Position numbers and translations under genes: made by a program. Positions 7,051 through 14,882 of a stretch of 64,000 nucleotides of DNA are shown here, in pieces (position 1 is the first letter of the stretch; the number at the start of each line of letters is the position of its first letter). A model generated the notes under the pieces. The model worked only from the letters and a program-made list of their open reading frames with translations, did no database searches and had not been told where the DNA came from. This stretch comes from a virus. The DNA lies in IMG/VR virus record IMGVR_UViG_3300046507_000639, positions 64,001-128,000 of that record; one strand, 5' to 3'.

Positions 7051-7475
7051 GTGGCGAACTCCAGGAGGTTGTTCACGTGGAGAGAGTACAGCTTGAAGTA
7101 CGCGTCACCGTCGACCACTCCGTCGTTGATGAGCCACTCGAGGCCGTTCACCGGGATGGCGGACACGTCGTTGGCGTCGTCAGCCGAGAGTACCAGCACG
7201 TTGTCGAAAGACACGCCGCCGGTAAGCTGGGAGAGCGCCGATGCAGTCGGGTTCGTGAGGAACGACTGGATGTAGTTCCGCTGCATACGGTTCTGCACCA
7301 GGACGACGATCTTGGCGTCGGTGCCGGCGTAGATGACCGAGAACTCGCGGGCCAGTCGGAGAACGAAGGTCGTTACGCCCGAGCCGCGCGGCAGCGTGAA
7401 GGCCTTAGAGTAGTCGCCCTTGGACGAGAGTACGTCCGAGAAGAGGCGTTCCTGCCAGAACTGCTTGTCAGTCAT
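7044..7475 (-). CDS. hypothetical protein with a degenerate P-loop
   Basis: 143 aa from the ATG at 7475. The segment FTLPRGSGVTTFVLRLA (27-43) looks like a Walker A strand-loop-helix in which the essential Lys of GKT is replaced by Val, and IVVLVQNRMQRNYIQSFL then DNVLVLSADDAND follow like later strands of a P-loop NTPase. If the fold is right it is probably catalytically inactive. It overlaps the 59-aa gene upstream and the deformylase downstream, in the operon read from the 7915-7943 promoter. Confidence 0.5.
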   Translation of the reverse strand: MTDKQFWQERLFSDVLSSKGDYSKAFTLPRGSGVTTFVLRLAREFSVIYAGTDAKIVVLVQNRMQRNYIQSFLTNPTASALSQLTGGVSFDNVLVLSADDANDVSAIPVNGLEWLINDGVVDGDAYFKLYSLHVNNLLEFATC

Positions 7476-7647
7476 TGATCGGCTCCACCGTGTAGTTCTT
7501 GAGGCGCATGTTTTCTGCGGCGTCACGGGCCTCGTTGAGGCTGTTGTACGTCGCCGGCTTCGGGTCACCCGAAGAAGTGTACTCCGAGAAAGACATCATC
7601 CACGTCGTCGTGCCGTCTTCCCACTGAACCTTTATTCCGTGCTTCAT
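7468..7647 (-). CDS. small hypothetical protein (59 aa)
   Basis: The frame starts at the ATG at 7647, with AGAGGGAAAAG upstream, and encodes MKHGIKVQWEDGTTTWMMSF and onward, ending VEPIND. It fills the otherwise empty gap between the 87-aa gene and the degenerate P-loop gene, overlapping both by a few bases. Residues 4-20 look like a beta hairpin and 35-50 like a helix, a layout common in small phage proteins with no known role. Confidence 0.6.
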   Translation of the reverse strand: MKHGIKVQWEDGTTTWMMSFSEYTSSGDPKPATYNSLNEARDAAENMRLKNYTVEPIND

Positions 7648-7904
7648 TTCTTTTCCCTCTTGTCGACGACCGTCGCCCTCACCTGGTAGTTAGGTTGGAA
7701 CGAGTCGAGTGATCTGTTTAGGTAGGCTTGGACCATGACCTCAATGTTTGCACCGAGCTTCTCGACAGTGATATCGACTGTCGCCTCGGCTTCTCTCATG
7801 AGGTTAGCCTTGAGGTCTCGCATGAACATTTCTGTCACAGCGCGGCTGAGGACCGAGTCATCGAGGATTGGATGACCGTCGTATGTTTCTAGTTGAATTG
7901 CCAT
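7644..7904 (-). CDS. small hypothetical early protein
   Basis: 86 aa from the ATG at 7904, which has GGAGACATCA upstream; a second ATG 12 bp earlier has a poorer site. It is mostly helical and acidic in the middle (AEATVDITVEKLGANIEVMV). It is the first gene after the 7915-7943 promoter and overlaps the 59-aa gene. No family recognised. Confidence 0.6.
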   Translation of the reverse strand: MAIQLETYDGHPILDDSVLSRAVTEMFMRDLKANLMREAEATVDITVEKLGANIEVMVQAYLNRSLDSFQPNYQVRATVVDKREKK

Positions 7905-7914
7905 TGATGTCTCC

Positions 7915-7943
7915 ATACTATACTGTGATTAAAGAAATGTCAA
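7915..7943 (-). promoter_or_regulatory. sigma70-like early promoter
   Basis: Minus strand TTGACA followed by TATAGT at 15 bp or TAGTAT at 17 bp; the overlapping hexamers make the exact -10 uncertain. It reads into the 86-aa gene and the operon down to the MazG-like gene. Confidence 0.6.
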
Positions 7944-7944
7944 C

Positions 7945-9666
7945 TCAATCTGAGCTGATCTGTGAGAAATTTTTCACTTTCTCAAACTTAATCGCGCGGT
8001 CGAACCGATCGAGCATCGCGTCGGTCTTGTGGCTGATGACGATCACGTTAGCCTCGGGAGCCGCGAGGCTGAGTATCTTCATGAACTCCTCGGTGCCGTC
8101 GCCGTCGAGCGAGCCGTCGAAGATCTCGTCGAAGATGAGCAGGTTCGTCGAGGCGCTGTTCCGCAGCTTCGCGATAGACCTCCAGGTGAACAGCATCGCG
8201 AGGTTGATCCTCGACTTCTCGCCCTCGCTGAACGAGGTGTATGAGAAGTCGTCGCGGTGGCGAGACTTGATGGTCTCGTTGAAGTTCTCGTCGAGCTCGA
8301 ATGAGACGAAGAAGTCCATCGCGGTCAGGTACTTATTTATGTACTTGTTGATGAGCGGCACGTACTTCTTGATGATCTTGGCCTTGATGCCAGAGTCCTT
8401 GAGCATTATCGCAGCGGCGCCGTAGAGGTCTTTCTCGCCGAGCAGCTTGGACTTCTTCTTCTCGAGGGACTTCTTCTCTCGTTCGAGTTTCTTGACGTCG
8501 TTCTCGTCGCCGTGGAAGGACGACTTCTTGTCCTGCAGCTCCCGTATCTCACGCTGGTGCTGCCTGATCTGGTTCTCGAGGGACTGTATCGTGGACAGAG
8601 CCACGGTGTTCTCGAGGTTGATCTGGCTGCACGCGTCGTGGACTTCTACCACGAACTTCAGCTTCTCTTTCGTGAGGTTGATCTCGTCCTCGAGCTTGTC
8701 CAGGCCCTCGCGAGTCTCACGGAGCACTTGCTCCTTGGAGTGCACGTGCTCGTGCTTGAAGTCGTGCGATATGTCCTGGTGACACGTCGGGCAGACGTCG
8801 TTGTCCTCGTAGAACTTGATGTCTTCCCTCACAGAGTCTATCTTTGAGGTGATCTGACTCGAGAGAGCGTTCAGCTTGGCGAGGCGGTTCCTGACCCTAG
8901 AGGGGTCGTCCTGGACAGACTCGAGCAGCTCGTCCCTCTTCGCGGAGTTGGCCCGGACCTTCACGTCATGCTCGGTGATCGACTCGAGGGCTGACTTGAT
9001 CTTGTCGTTGAGGACCGAGATCAGCGACTCGGCGTCCCGCACCATCGCGTCGACGTGCTTCTTCTGAAGTTCTATCTTCTGCTCGATCAGCTTCAGCTCG
9101 TACGTGAGCTCCTTGACCGAGGAGACGTTGCTGCCCGCGCGCTCCTTGAGGATGTTGTTCATCATCGAGAAGACCTGGAGGTCGAGGATGTCCTCGATGA
9201 TCTCGCGTCGGGCGCCGGTCGGCAGGTCCATGAACGGCACGAACGAGGTGGAGCCGAGGACGACCACCTGGCGGAACGTCTTGTAGTTCAGCTTGAGGAT
9301 CTGCTTCTCGAGCACCTCCTGGTAGTCGCGGTTCGCGGCGTCCTGGTTGAGCATGACTCCGTTGTGCCATATCTCGAAGACGTTCGGTATCTGGCCGCGG
9401 ACTACCCGATAGTACGACGATCCGATCGTGAACTCGAGCTCGACCAGCAGCTCCTTCTTGTTGATGGAGTTCTTCAGCTGTGGCTTGCGGATGTTCCTGA
9501 ACGGTCGGGCGAACAGCGCGTACGAGATGGCGTCGAGCATCGTGGACTTGCCGGCGCCGTTCTTGCCGACGACCAGAGTCGTCTTGTGGCTGTCGAGGGT
9601 GATCTCAGTGAAGACGTTGCCGGTAGACAAGAAGTTCTTGTACCGGACCAATTTGAAAGTGATCAA
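7945..9666 (-). CDS. 46: gp46 recombination endonuclease subunit (Rad50/SbcC-like ATPase)
   Basis: 573 aa from a TTG start directly after the gene 47 stop. Walker A GKNGAGKS (34-41), a long coiled coil (about 180-430) with a zinc-hook CPTC (Cys292, Cys295) at its apex, then the ABC signature SFSEGEKSRINLAM and Walker B LLIFDEIFDG. With gp47 it forms the Mre11-Rad50-type complex that resects DNA ends for recombination-dependent replication and host DNA breakdown in T4. Length is close to T4 gp46 (560). Confidence 0.95.
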   Translation of the reverse strand: MITFKLVRYKNFLSTGNVFTEITLDSHKTTLVVGKNGAGKSTMLDAISYALFARPFRNIRKPQLKNSINKKELLVELEFTIGSSYYRVVRGQIPNVFEIWHNGVMLNQDAANRDYQEVLEKQILKLNYKTFRQVVVLGSTSFVPFMDLPTGARREIIEDILDLQVFSMMNNILKERAGSNVSSVKELTYELKLIEQKIELQKKHVDAMVRDAESLISVLNDKIKSALESITEHDVKVRANSAKRDELLESVQDDPSRVRNRLAKLNALSSQITSKIDSVREDIKFYEDNDVCPTCHQDISHDFKHEHVHSKEQVLRETREGLDKLEDEINLTKEKLKFVVEVHDACSQINLENTVALSTIQSLENQIRQHQREIRELQDKKSSFHGDENDVKKLEREKKSLEKKKSKLLGEKDLYGAAAIMLKDSGIKAKIIKKYVPLINKYINKYLTAMDFFVSFELDENFNETIKSRHRDDFSYTSFSEGEKSRINLAMLFTWRSIAKLRNSASTNLLIFDEIFDGSLDGDGTEEFMKILSLAAPEANVIVISHKTDAMLDRFDRAIKFEKVKNFSQISSD

Positions 9667-10740
9667 TTAACTTACCGTGAGTGCCTCGTTGTAGAGCTCA
9701 GTCATGAAGGACTCCAGGCGGGGAGCGTCCTCATAGTTCATCGAGGCGACGTACTTTCTGAGGATGGTGAGCGTGTCTTCTGCCTCGTCGGGGAGTTCGT
9801 CCTCCCCTTCTTCTGCGAGCAGTTGACCGCGGTCTTCTATGACTTGCAGGCTGATAATATCATGTTTCTCGAATTTGTCAACTACTTTCTCGAGCAGGTA
9901 GGGGTCATTCTTGCACTTCACGATGACCTTGACGTACGTGTCACGGTACTTCTCGGCGTCGAACGACATCATCTGCTCGGCGGTCTTCTTCGAGTCATCG
10001 TAATAGAACTTGTTGAACATGTGGAACGGGTTCGCCACGAACGTCAGCTCTCGGGTGGCAGTGTCGAGGACGTGGAAGCCGCGTGCGTCGCCGTAGTCAG
10101 ACCACGTGTACTGGCCGGTCGAACCGAGGTAGTTGATGCTCCCCACGGTGGACTTGTGATGGTAGTGGCCCGAGCAGACGACGTCGAAGTTCTTCAGGAC
10201 GTCCTTGTCCATTCCGTGCTCGGCGACGGCGCCTCGGTACATCTCAAAGCCGGCCAGCTCGAGGTGTCCCATCAGCACGGTGGCCTTCGACGTCGAGAGC
10301 ATCTTGTAGGACGCGTCCTTGTTCGACGTGGTGATCCACGGCAGCAGCAGGATGTCGAGGCCGTCCACGTTGATCTCCGCGGGGTCCTCGTAGATGCTCA
10401 TCTTCTCGAGGTACTTCGAGCTGCCGTAGAGCGCCTGGAGCGCGTTCAGCTCGTTGGTGTCCTTGAACGCCACGTCGTGGTTCCCGAGGATGAAGTGCGA
10501 CTCGATGCCGCGCTCGTAGAGCGGCTCCATGAGGGTCGCAGTGAGCGATCGGGACGTGTTGAAGTTGATGTACTTCCTCCGGTCGACGGTGTCTCCGAGG
10601 TTGATCACGTGCCGGATGTCGTGGGCGTCGAGGTACGGGAAGAAGACCTCGAGGAAGAACTTCTCCTGGTTGGCGAGGAGAGCCTTGTTGTCTCCTCGGA
10701 CGCCGAAGTGCAGGTCAGTTATCAGTGCTATCTTTGTCAT
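9667..10740 (-). CDS. 47: gp47 recombination endonuclease subunit (Mre11/SbcD-like nuclease)
   Basis: 357 aa. Calcineurin-like phosphoesterase motifs are in order: TDLHFG (Asp8, His10) at the N-terminus, NLGDTVDRR, GNHD, GHLE and SGHYHHKS, giving the two-metal site of Mre11/SbcD. It acts with gp46. It abuts gene 46 with no gap and overlaps the 66-aa gene upstream by 26 bp, as in the T4 arrangement 55-47-46. Confidence 0.95.
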   Translation of the reverse strand: MTKIALITDLHFGVRGDNKALLANQEKFFLEVFFPYLDAHDIRHVINLGDTVDRRKYINFNTSRSLTATLMEPLYERGIESHFILGNHDVAFKDTNELNALQALYGSSKYLEKMSIYEDPAEINVDGLDILLLPWITTSNKDASYKMLSTSKATVLMGHLELAGFEMYRGAVAEHGMDKDVLKNFDVVCSGHYHHKSTVGSINYLGSTGQYTWSDYGDARGFHVLDTATRELTFVANPFHMFNKFYYDDSKKTAEQMMSFDAEKYRDTYVKVIVKCKNDPYLLEKVVDKFEKHDIISLQVIEDRGQLLAEEGEDELPDEAEDTLTILRKYVASMNYEDAPRLESFMTELYNEALTVS

Positions 10741-10915
10741 GGGCCTCTAGCTTCTCTCTCATGAACGCGTCGTACACTTTCTTCGCGAGCTCGTCCCTGT
10801 CGGCGTCTGTCACGTAGCCTCTCTCGATGAGGTAGTCTGCGCGTGAGTAGAACTTCCGACGGTACTCCTGGCCGAGCTCATCGAACTCAATCTTTCGAGA
10901 CACCTTTGTCGACAA
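10715..10915 (-). CDS. small conserved-position protein between genes 55 and 47
   Basis: 66 aa from a TTG start overlapping the end of gene 55 by 29 bp; a GTG at 10903 is an alternative start. It is highly charged and helical (DELGQEYRRKFYSRADYLIE then DRDELAKKVYDAFMREKL). No family recognised. T4 also has small open frames between 55 and 47. Confidence 0.55.
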   Translation of the reverse strand: MSTKVSRKIEFDELGQEYRRKFYSRADYLIERGYVTDADRDELAKKVYDAFMREKLEAHDKDSTDN

Positions 10916-11420
10916 ACTTCTCTACTCCCTTGGGTTTCTTGGGCGGCGACTTCTTCTTCTCGAACTTCGCCACGTAGGACGCAGCCTTCTCGTCGTCGAT
11001 CGTGACGGTCTCACCAGTGCCGCCGAGGCTCATCTCGATGGACATGTTGACGAGCGACATGTGCTTGATGTACGACTGCTTCTTCTCTTTCTCGATGCGA
11101 CGGAGGAAGGCGAACCAGACGATCTGCGTGAAGTACGCGAAGGGGTTGCTGAACCTGTCGGGGTCGAACGAGTGGTAGCCGATGATGCAGTTCTCGATGC
11201 CGTCGCCGACCATCTCTGCCCGGAAGGAGTAGCCTGAGAAGTTTGGTCGGCTCGCCAGTCTCTCGGCTATCTTCATGAAGCACTCGCCGACGTAGTCAGG
11301 TATCCTCGGAGGCTCTGAGTTCCGCTTCTCTTCGGTGTGTTTCTTCACGGCCTCCCTGTGCTTTACGATGGCCGCGTAGAAGTCCTTGTTGTTGACGTAA
11401 TATTTTTTCTTAATTGCCAC
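10887..11420 (-). CDS. 55: gp55 late-promoter sigma factor
   Basis: 177 aa from the GTG at 11420; another GTG at 11435 lacks a ribosome site. It matches T4 gp55 in YVNNKDFYAAI, NFSGYSFRAEMVGDGIENCI and HSFDPDRFSNPFAYFTQIVW followed by FAFLRRIEKEKKQ, the sigma region 2-like core. gp55 directs host RNA polymerase to the TATAAATA promoters, which are abundant here. It heads the 55-47-46 operon, transcribed from the 11675-11703 promoter through an untranslated leader of about 250 nt. Confidence 0.92.
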   Translation of the reverse strand: MAIKKKYYVNNKDFYAAIVKHREAVKKHTEEKRNSEPPRIPDYVGECFMKIAERLASRPNFSGYSFRAEMVGDGIENCIIGYHSFDPDRFSNPFAYFTQIVWFAFLRRIEKEKKQSYIKHMSLVNMSIEMSLGGTGETVTIDDEKAASYVAKFEKKKSPPKKPKGVEKFVDKGVSKD

Positions 11421-11468
11421 TGATCTTGAAACCACGTATTAAAAATTTCGGGGAATGCACTTTATGGG

Positions 11469-11497
11469 TTGACAACATTTCTCAACTTTGGTATAAT
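11469..11497 (+). promoter_or_regulatory. consensus sigma70 promoter
   Basis: TTGACA, 17-bp spacer, TATAAT: both hexamers are perfect matches, making it the strongest early-type promoter in the window. No protein-coding gene lies downstream on the plus strand; transcription would enter antisense to uvsW. Confidence 0.75.
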
Positions 11498-11503
11498 AGC
11501 TCT

Positions 11504-11672
11504 AGCTGCTCTACTAGATAACAATCAGTGACTCGAAGCTTGCTTCGACATGAGCTTGCTCATGGAGTTGATGGATACTGATAAAGAATGAAGCAGTCGA
11601 GAACGATTGAGAATGCTGAATAATCCATCAATGACTAGATGCGTCCGGGTGGACCCTGGACCAAAATAATTA
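11504..11672 (+). ncRNA. candidate structured non-coding RNA
   Basis: Predicted from the perfect promoter just upstream, the absence of an open reading frame, and three strong hairpins in succession, the last (about 11643-11661) being the most GC-rich. No U-tract terminator follows the last hairpin, so the 3' end is a guess. The same hairpins would also form in the minus-strand leader of gene 55, so they may act there instead. Confidence 0.3.
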
Positions 11673-11674
11673 CG

Positions 11675-11703
11675 ATCATATACTGTTTCTAGATGAATGT
11701 AAA
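11675..11703 (-). promoter_or_regulatory. sigma70-like promoter for the 55-47-46 operon
   Basis: Minus strand TTTACA, 17-bp spacer, TATGAT. The block TTTACATTCATCTAGAAA is nearly identical to the plus-strand promoter at 14169-14197 (TTTACATTCATCCAGAAA), so these are copies of one promoter type. Confidence 0.7.
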
Positions 11704-11737
11704 CGACAGATTGCGTGCTACGCACGGTTCGCTACGC

Positions 11738-13201
11738 TCACAGCTCGTAGACGAAGGTCTTGTAGTTAAACTTCTCAGCGTCGTACATCTTTACCCTCTC
11801 CATGAAGTGCTTCAGTGCGAAGTTGACGAAAGACCCGATGCGGAAGTCGTCTGCCACGTCGTAGAGAGTCACCTTGTTCGTCACTCCGTCCAGTCGCAGT
11901 CCACGACCTACTGACTGCAGGGTCGCAATTCGAGACTTAGACGGCGACACGAACACCAGGTTGTAGAGCTTCTTCATGTTCGTACCGGTGCTGATCGTGC
12001 CCATGGAGCCGACGATGACGATCCTCTTGCCTGACTTAGACTCGTCGATGAGCTTCCTTATCCGCTCTCGGTCCTCAGAGTCAGTCTTTCCCGCGATGAA
12101 GTACACCTCGGCAGAGTCGCCGAGCGCCTCCTTGATCATCTTGAAGAGGACCTCACCGTGCGTCTCTACCCGCTTGTAGAGCACGAGGGTGTTCCCCTCG
12201 AGGTTCTTCACGAGGTTCACGATGAAGGCGTTACGCTTCGAGTGGGAGTTGATGAACTTGACCTCGTCGTTGTATGTCTTGTTCGCCCTCACCGTCTTGC
12301 AGTCCTCCTTGTCGTACTTGAGCACGATCGCTCGTATCGACAGCTCGGACACGTGTCCGTCCTTCATGAGCTGCTCGGTGGAGGTGACCTTCCTGAAGCG
12401 TCCGAACAGTCCCTCGATCTGTACTTTGCTGACCGTGCTGCCGTCGAGCGTCCCCGTGAACGCGAAGCGGTCTGCCGTGGCGGCGCAGTTGGACATGATC
12501 GTGACGAGCGACTGGGCCTTGAACAGGTGAGCCTCGTCTCCTATGACGCAGTCGAACCGCGTGAACCACGACTTGGGCATCTTGTACAGGCTCTGCCAGG
12601 TGCTGATCGTGACCGGCTTCTCGACCGTCTTGTCTACGCCTCCGGTTATCTTCAGAGCGTCGAGCGGCGTCCCGCGGTTGTAGTCCGCGAAGTCTGAGTA
12701 CATCTGGTGCACCAGCTGAGTGGTGGGGACGATGATCAGCACTTCCTTGCCGGCCGCAAGCATGAACTGAGTGATGATGTAGATGATCAGGGACTTGCCT
12801 GATGAAGTCGGAGACAGGAAGCCTGCGCGTCGAGCGTTGACTGCGTCAAGAGCTGCGTCGAACTGGTAGTCTCGGGGGAGCATCGGCAGGTCGAGGTACC
12901 CGACGAACTTGGCGAAGTCAGCCCGAGACACGTTCCTCTTCGACTCGATGCCGGGACCCACCTCGAGCTCGTAGTCTTCTTCCTGGGCGAAGTCTCGCAG
13001 GTCGTCGAGCAGACCCGTGTACAGGAGCTGCTTCTTGGTGTCGAAGACGCGGATCGTCCCGTCCCAGATGCCGGCCTTGTACTTGGGCATGAACTTGTAG
13101 CCCGGCACTTTGAACGAGAACCGGTCGGATATCTCCATGAGAGTGCCGCGGTCGGCGTCGACGTGGAAGAACGCCTCGTCGACTTTGGTCAGTCTGATCA
13201 C
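11738..13201 (-). CDS. uvsW: UvsW-type RNA-DNA/DNA helicase
   Basis: 487 aa from a GTG overlapping the uvsY stop. Superfamily 2 motifs: Walker A SPTSSGKS (130-137), DEAH (222-225), motif III FTGTLDG, motif V GSMGTISTG and motif VI QSVGRGLR. The N-terminal 100 residues match the UvsW nucleic-acid-binding domain. In T4, UvsW unwinds R-loops and branched DNA, shutting off origin-initiated replication late in infection. Slightly shorter than T4 UvsW (503). Confidence 0.93.
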   Translation of the reverse strand: MIRLTKVDEAFFHVDADRGTLMEISDRFSFKVPGYKFMPKYKAGIWDGTIRVFDTKKQLLYTGLLDDLRDFAQEEDYELEVGPGIESKRNVSRADFAKFVGYLDLPMLPRDYQFDAALDAVNARRAGFLSPTSSGKSLIIYIITQFMLAAGKEVLIIVPTTQLVHQMYSDFADYNRGTPLDALKITGGVDKTVEKPVTISTWQSLYKMPKSWFTRFDCVIGDEAHLFKAQSLVTIMSNCAATADRFAFTGTLDGSTVSKVQIEGLFGRFRKVTSTEQLMKDGHVSELSIRAIVLKYDKEDCKTVRANKTYNDEVKFINSHSKRNAFIVNLVKNLEGNTLVLYKRVETHGEVLFKMIKEALGDSAEVYFIAGKTDSEDRERIRKLIDESKSGKRIVIVGSMGTISTGTNMKKLYNLVFVSPSKSRIATLQSVGRGLRLDGVTNKVTLYDVADDFRIGSFVNFALKHFMERVKMYDAEKFNYKTFVYEL

Positions 13202-13638
13202 GACATGTCTCCGTTCTTGAACTTCAGGTAAGAAATAGCGTTGTTGATGTGGAAGCTGCGGTTGCCGATGACCCGGATGATGGAGTCGATGACGTCGACC
13301 TTCTCTTTCATGAGGGCCATACGAAGGCCGTGCTGGATGATCTCCTCGTCGGACTCAAGGTAGGTCGCCATGTCGGCCCGGAGGACTTTCAGCCGGAAGG
13401 GAGTGTAGCCGCGTTCACGCATGGTCTCGACGTCGAGGGTGCCCGAGTAGTAGTCGGTCTTGATCCTCTTGAGGACGGCGTGGTCTGCCTCGGCCTTCTT
13501 GAGTCGCATCCTCTCGTCGGACAGCATGCGGTAGTACTTGTTGTGGAGCCTCGATATCTTGAGGGAGGCGCCGTCGAGGTCGTTGGGAGAGATCACGGAG
13601 TCGACCTCCCACTCGGCGAATATCTCGTCGATTGTCAT
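13198..13638 (-). CDS. uvsY: UvsY recombination mediator
   Basis: 146 aa, helical and charged; T4 UvsY is 137 aa. The pattern around RLKKAEADHAVLKRIKTDYY then SGTLDVETM matches the conserved UvsY core, as does the gene's position next to uvsW. UvsY loads UvsX recombinase onto gp32-coated single-stranded DNA. Overlaps the uvsW start by 4 bp, indicating translational coupling. Confidence 0.85.
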   Translation of the reverse strand: MTIDEIFAEWEVDSVISPNDLDGASLKISRLHNKYYRMLSDERMRLKKAEADHAVLKRIKTDYYSGTLDVETMRERGYTPFRLKVLRADMATYLESDEEIIQHGLRMALMKEKVDVIDSIIRVIGNRSFHINNAISYLKFKNGDMS

Positions 13639-13658
13639 GGTGTAGTTCCTCGCGAAGT

Positions 13659-14165
13659 TCAGACGAAGTCGAAGGTGTCGTAGTTGAACAGAACCGTCGT
13701 GGTCGCGTAGTTCGAGTCAGGGTTCTGGAAAGTGAAGTCGATCGCGCCGATAGAGATCGGGAACGCGTTCGTGTACTGGATGGTCTTCACGGGCTTATCG
13801 CTCGAGTCGAGCAGCGCGACGGTGAGGTCTGTGTAGAGGCCCTCTTTCGCTGCCGGTCCACCCGAGTTCTTCAGGGCAGCGTACTGAGAGTAGCTGTTCG
13901 GGAAGCCGAGTCCCTGCCACCACTTGAAGAGCTCGGTGTAGGACTGCATGGCCTCGTCGATGAAGAACGTCACGCGCAGCGGTTCGAACTGCGGCTGGTC
14001 GCCCGAGAACCGGATAGGTGAGAACGGGTTGTTCACTGTGGCCGGCGCGAACGATACGCCGGGCAGCGTCAGGCTCTGGACGAAGAAGCTCACGGTGGGC
14101 AGGCGCGCGACGTCAAACTGGAAGGAGTTGACGCTCAGGTAGTTTGTGTTGAGAATCTCGCTCAC
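13659..14165 (-). CDS. tail-tube-fold virion protein (gp19/gp54-like)
   Basis: 168 aa from the GTG at 14165. The ATG at 14204 lies inside the late promoter box and cannot be on the late transcript, so it is rejected. The pattern SFFVQSLTLPGVSF, NPFSPIRFSGDQPQFEPLRV, TFFIDEAMQSYTELFKWWQG and AFPISIGAIDF is that of gp19/gp54-related tube-fold proteins, which occur in several copies in T4-like phages. An exact TATAAATA stands 39 bp upstream. It may be a tail terminator or a baseplate/tube component; which one is not clear. Confidence 0.65.
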   Translation of the reverse strand: MSEILNTNYLSVNSFQFDVARLPTVSFFVQSLTLPGVSFAPATVNNPFSPIRFSGDQPQFEPLRVTFFIDEAMQSYTELFKWWQGLGFPNSYSQYAALKNSGGPAAKEGLYTDLTVALLDSSDKPVKTIQYTNAFPISIGAIDFTFQNPDSNYATTTVLFNYDTFDFV

Positions 14166-14168
14166 GTG

Positions 14169-14197
14169 TTTACATTCATCCAGAAATGGTTTATGTT
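14169..14197 (+). promoter_or_regulatory. sigma70-like promoter for the plus-strand accessory cassette
   Basis: TTTACA, 17-bp spacer, TATGTT, 33 bp before the GTG of the first cassette gene. Near-identical upstream half to the gene 55 promoter. Confidence 0.65.
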
Positions 14198-14203
14198 CGT
14201 ACA

Positions 14204-14211
14204 TATTTATA
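14204..14211 (-). promoter_or_regulatory. T4-type late promoter
   Basis: Exact TATAAATA on the minus strand, before the tail-tube-fold gene. It overlaps the start region of the divergent early cassette. Confidence 0.75.
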
Positions 14212-14229
14212 GGAAACGGGAGAACCGAC

Positions 14230-14439
14230 GTGTACCGTATTCAAGTCGTAGAGTCAGAGCGAGGCTGGGGCCAGAGGTACGAGTACTGGGACGGCTACGA
14301 GACGCTCGAGAAAGCCATAGAGGCCTACGCTCGCGTCAACGCCGAGAACACCTCCCCCGTCGCTCCTGACTGGTACATGAAGGCGCTGTCCATCGAGAAG
14401 CACGACGAGGAGACGAACGTATGGTTCAGAGTAAGGTGA
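14230..14439 (+). CDS. small hypothetical protein, first gene of the accessory cassette
   Basis: 69 aa from the GTG at 14230, preceded by GGAAACGGGAGA. Begins MYRIQVVESERGWGQRYEYW; a compact alpha/beta pattern with two strands and a helix (YETLEKAIEAYARVN). No family recognised. The upstream frame to 14146 would cross the promoter and is rejected. Confidence 0.6.
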   Translation: MYRIQVVESERGWGQRYEYWDGYETLEKAIEAYARVNAENTSPVAPDWYMKALSIEKHDEETNVWFRVR

Positions 14440-14618
14440 GCGGCACGCGGTACGAGCCCATCTTCTACAGCGGAGAAGACGTTGGTGAAGGGTGGGTGAA
14501 CGTGTACCGTGACGCCCTGGCAGAGCGGTGGTACTCTATCAACTATCGGTTTCGGTCCCGGGCCGTGGAGTGCGCGGGTGCTGGCGTCCTCTATCGCATC
14601 CGCGTGAAGCTAAAATAG
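14421..14618 (+). CDS. small hypothetical protein
   Basis: 65 aa; overlaps the previous gene by 19 bp. Basic and aromatic (RYEPIFYSGEDVGEGWVNVY), likely beta-rich. No family recognised. It ends just before the second promoter of the cassette. Confidence 0.5.
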   Translation: MVQSKVSGTRYEPIFYSGEDVGEGWVNVYRDALAERWYSINYRFRSRAVECAGAGVLYRIRVKLK

Positions 14619-14621
14619 TGG

Positions 14622-14650
14622 TTGACAATTCTTTAAGATGGTGATATCCT
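14622..14650 (+). promoter_or_regulatory. sigma70-like promoter inside the accessory cassette
   Basis: TTGACA, 17-bp spacer, TATCCT. The spacer segment AAGATGGTGATA recurs in the minus promoter at 59003-59031, so the two belong to one promoter subfamily. Confidence 0.7.
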
Positions 14651-14681
14651 GACTATACCAAATCGGAAAGGGAGTCTTACG

Positions 14682-14882
14682 ATGAGCCAGAAATTGAAGT
14701 TCTACGTGCGCCGCGAGTGGGGTTTCACCTTCGTCAAGGAAGCCAAGACCACTGTCAACCTCAACGGTGAGTGGGTGGTCCGCGACGAGGACGGAGACGT
14801 CGTCGACGTGTCGAAGGGCCTCGCGCACATCAAGTTTCGCTACGCGAACCACGACCTCGTGATCTTCGGAGAAGAAGAGTGA
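14682..14882 (+). CDS. small hypothetical protein
   Basis: 66 aa; the ATG follows AAAGGGAG, a strong ribosome site. Beta-rich with two similar halves ending in strands (KTTVNLNGEWVVRDEDGDVV and HIKFRYANHDLVIFGEEE). First gene after the 14622 promoter. No family recognised. Confidence 0.6.
   Translation: MSQKLKFYVRREWGFTFVKEAKTTVNLNGEWVVRDEDGDVVDVSKGLAHIKFRYANHDLVIFGEEE

Larger units (their letters stand above)
11421..11737. other. 317-bp non-coding gap with opposed promoters and inverted repeats
   Basis: No convincing gene on either strand; the 66-codon minus frame at 11525-11725 has no ribosome site and unusual composition. The stretch is clearly AT-richer than its surroundings. It holds a consensus plus promoter (11469-11497), a minus promoter (11675-11703) and several perfect hairpins: TCGAAGC-TT-GCTTCGA near 11534, CATGAGC-TT-GCTCATG near 11549, and GTCCGGGT-GG-ACCC-T-GGAC near 11643. 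Confidence 0.6.

Noticed and set aside
9055-10764. 569-codon plus-strand frame opposite genes 46 and 47
   Set aside because: Antisense shadow of two certain genes; no start signal.
11525-11725. 66-codon minus frame in the non-coding gap
   Set aside because: No ribosome site, odd composition, and it spans the -10 and hairpins of the gene 55 leader; a structured RNA or leader explains the region better.
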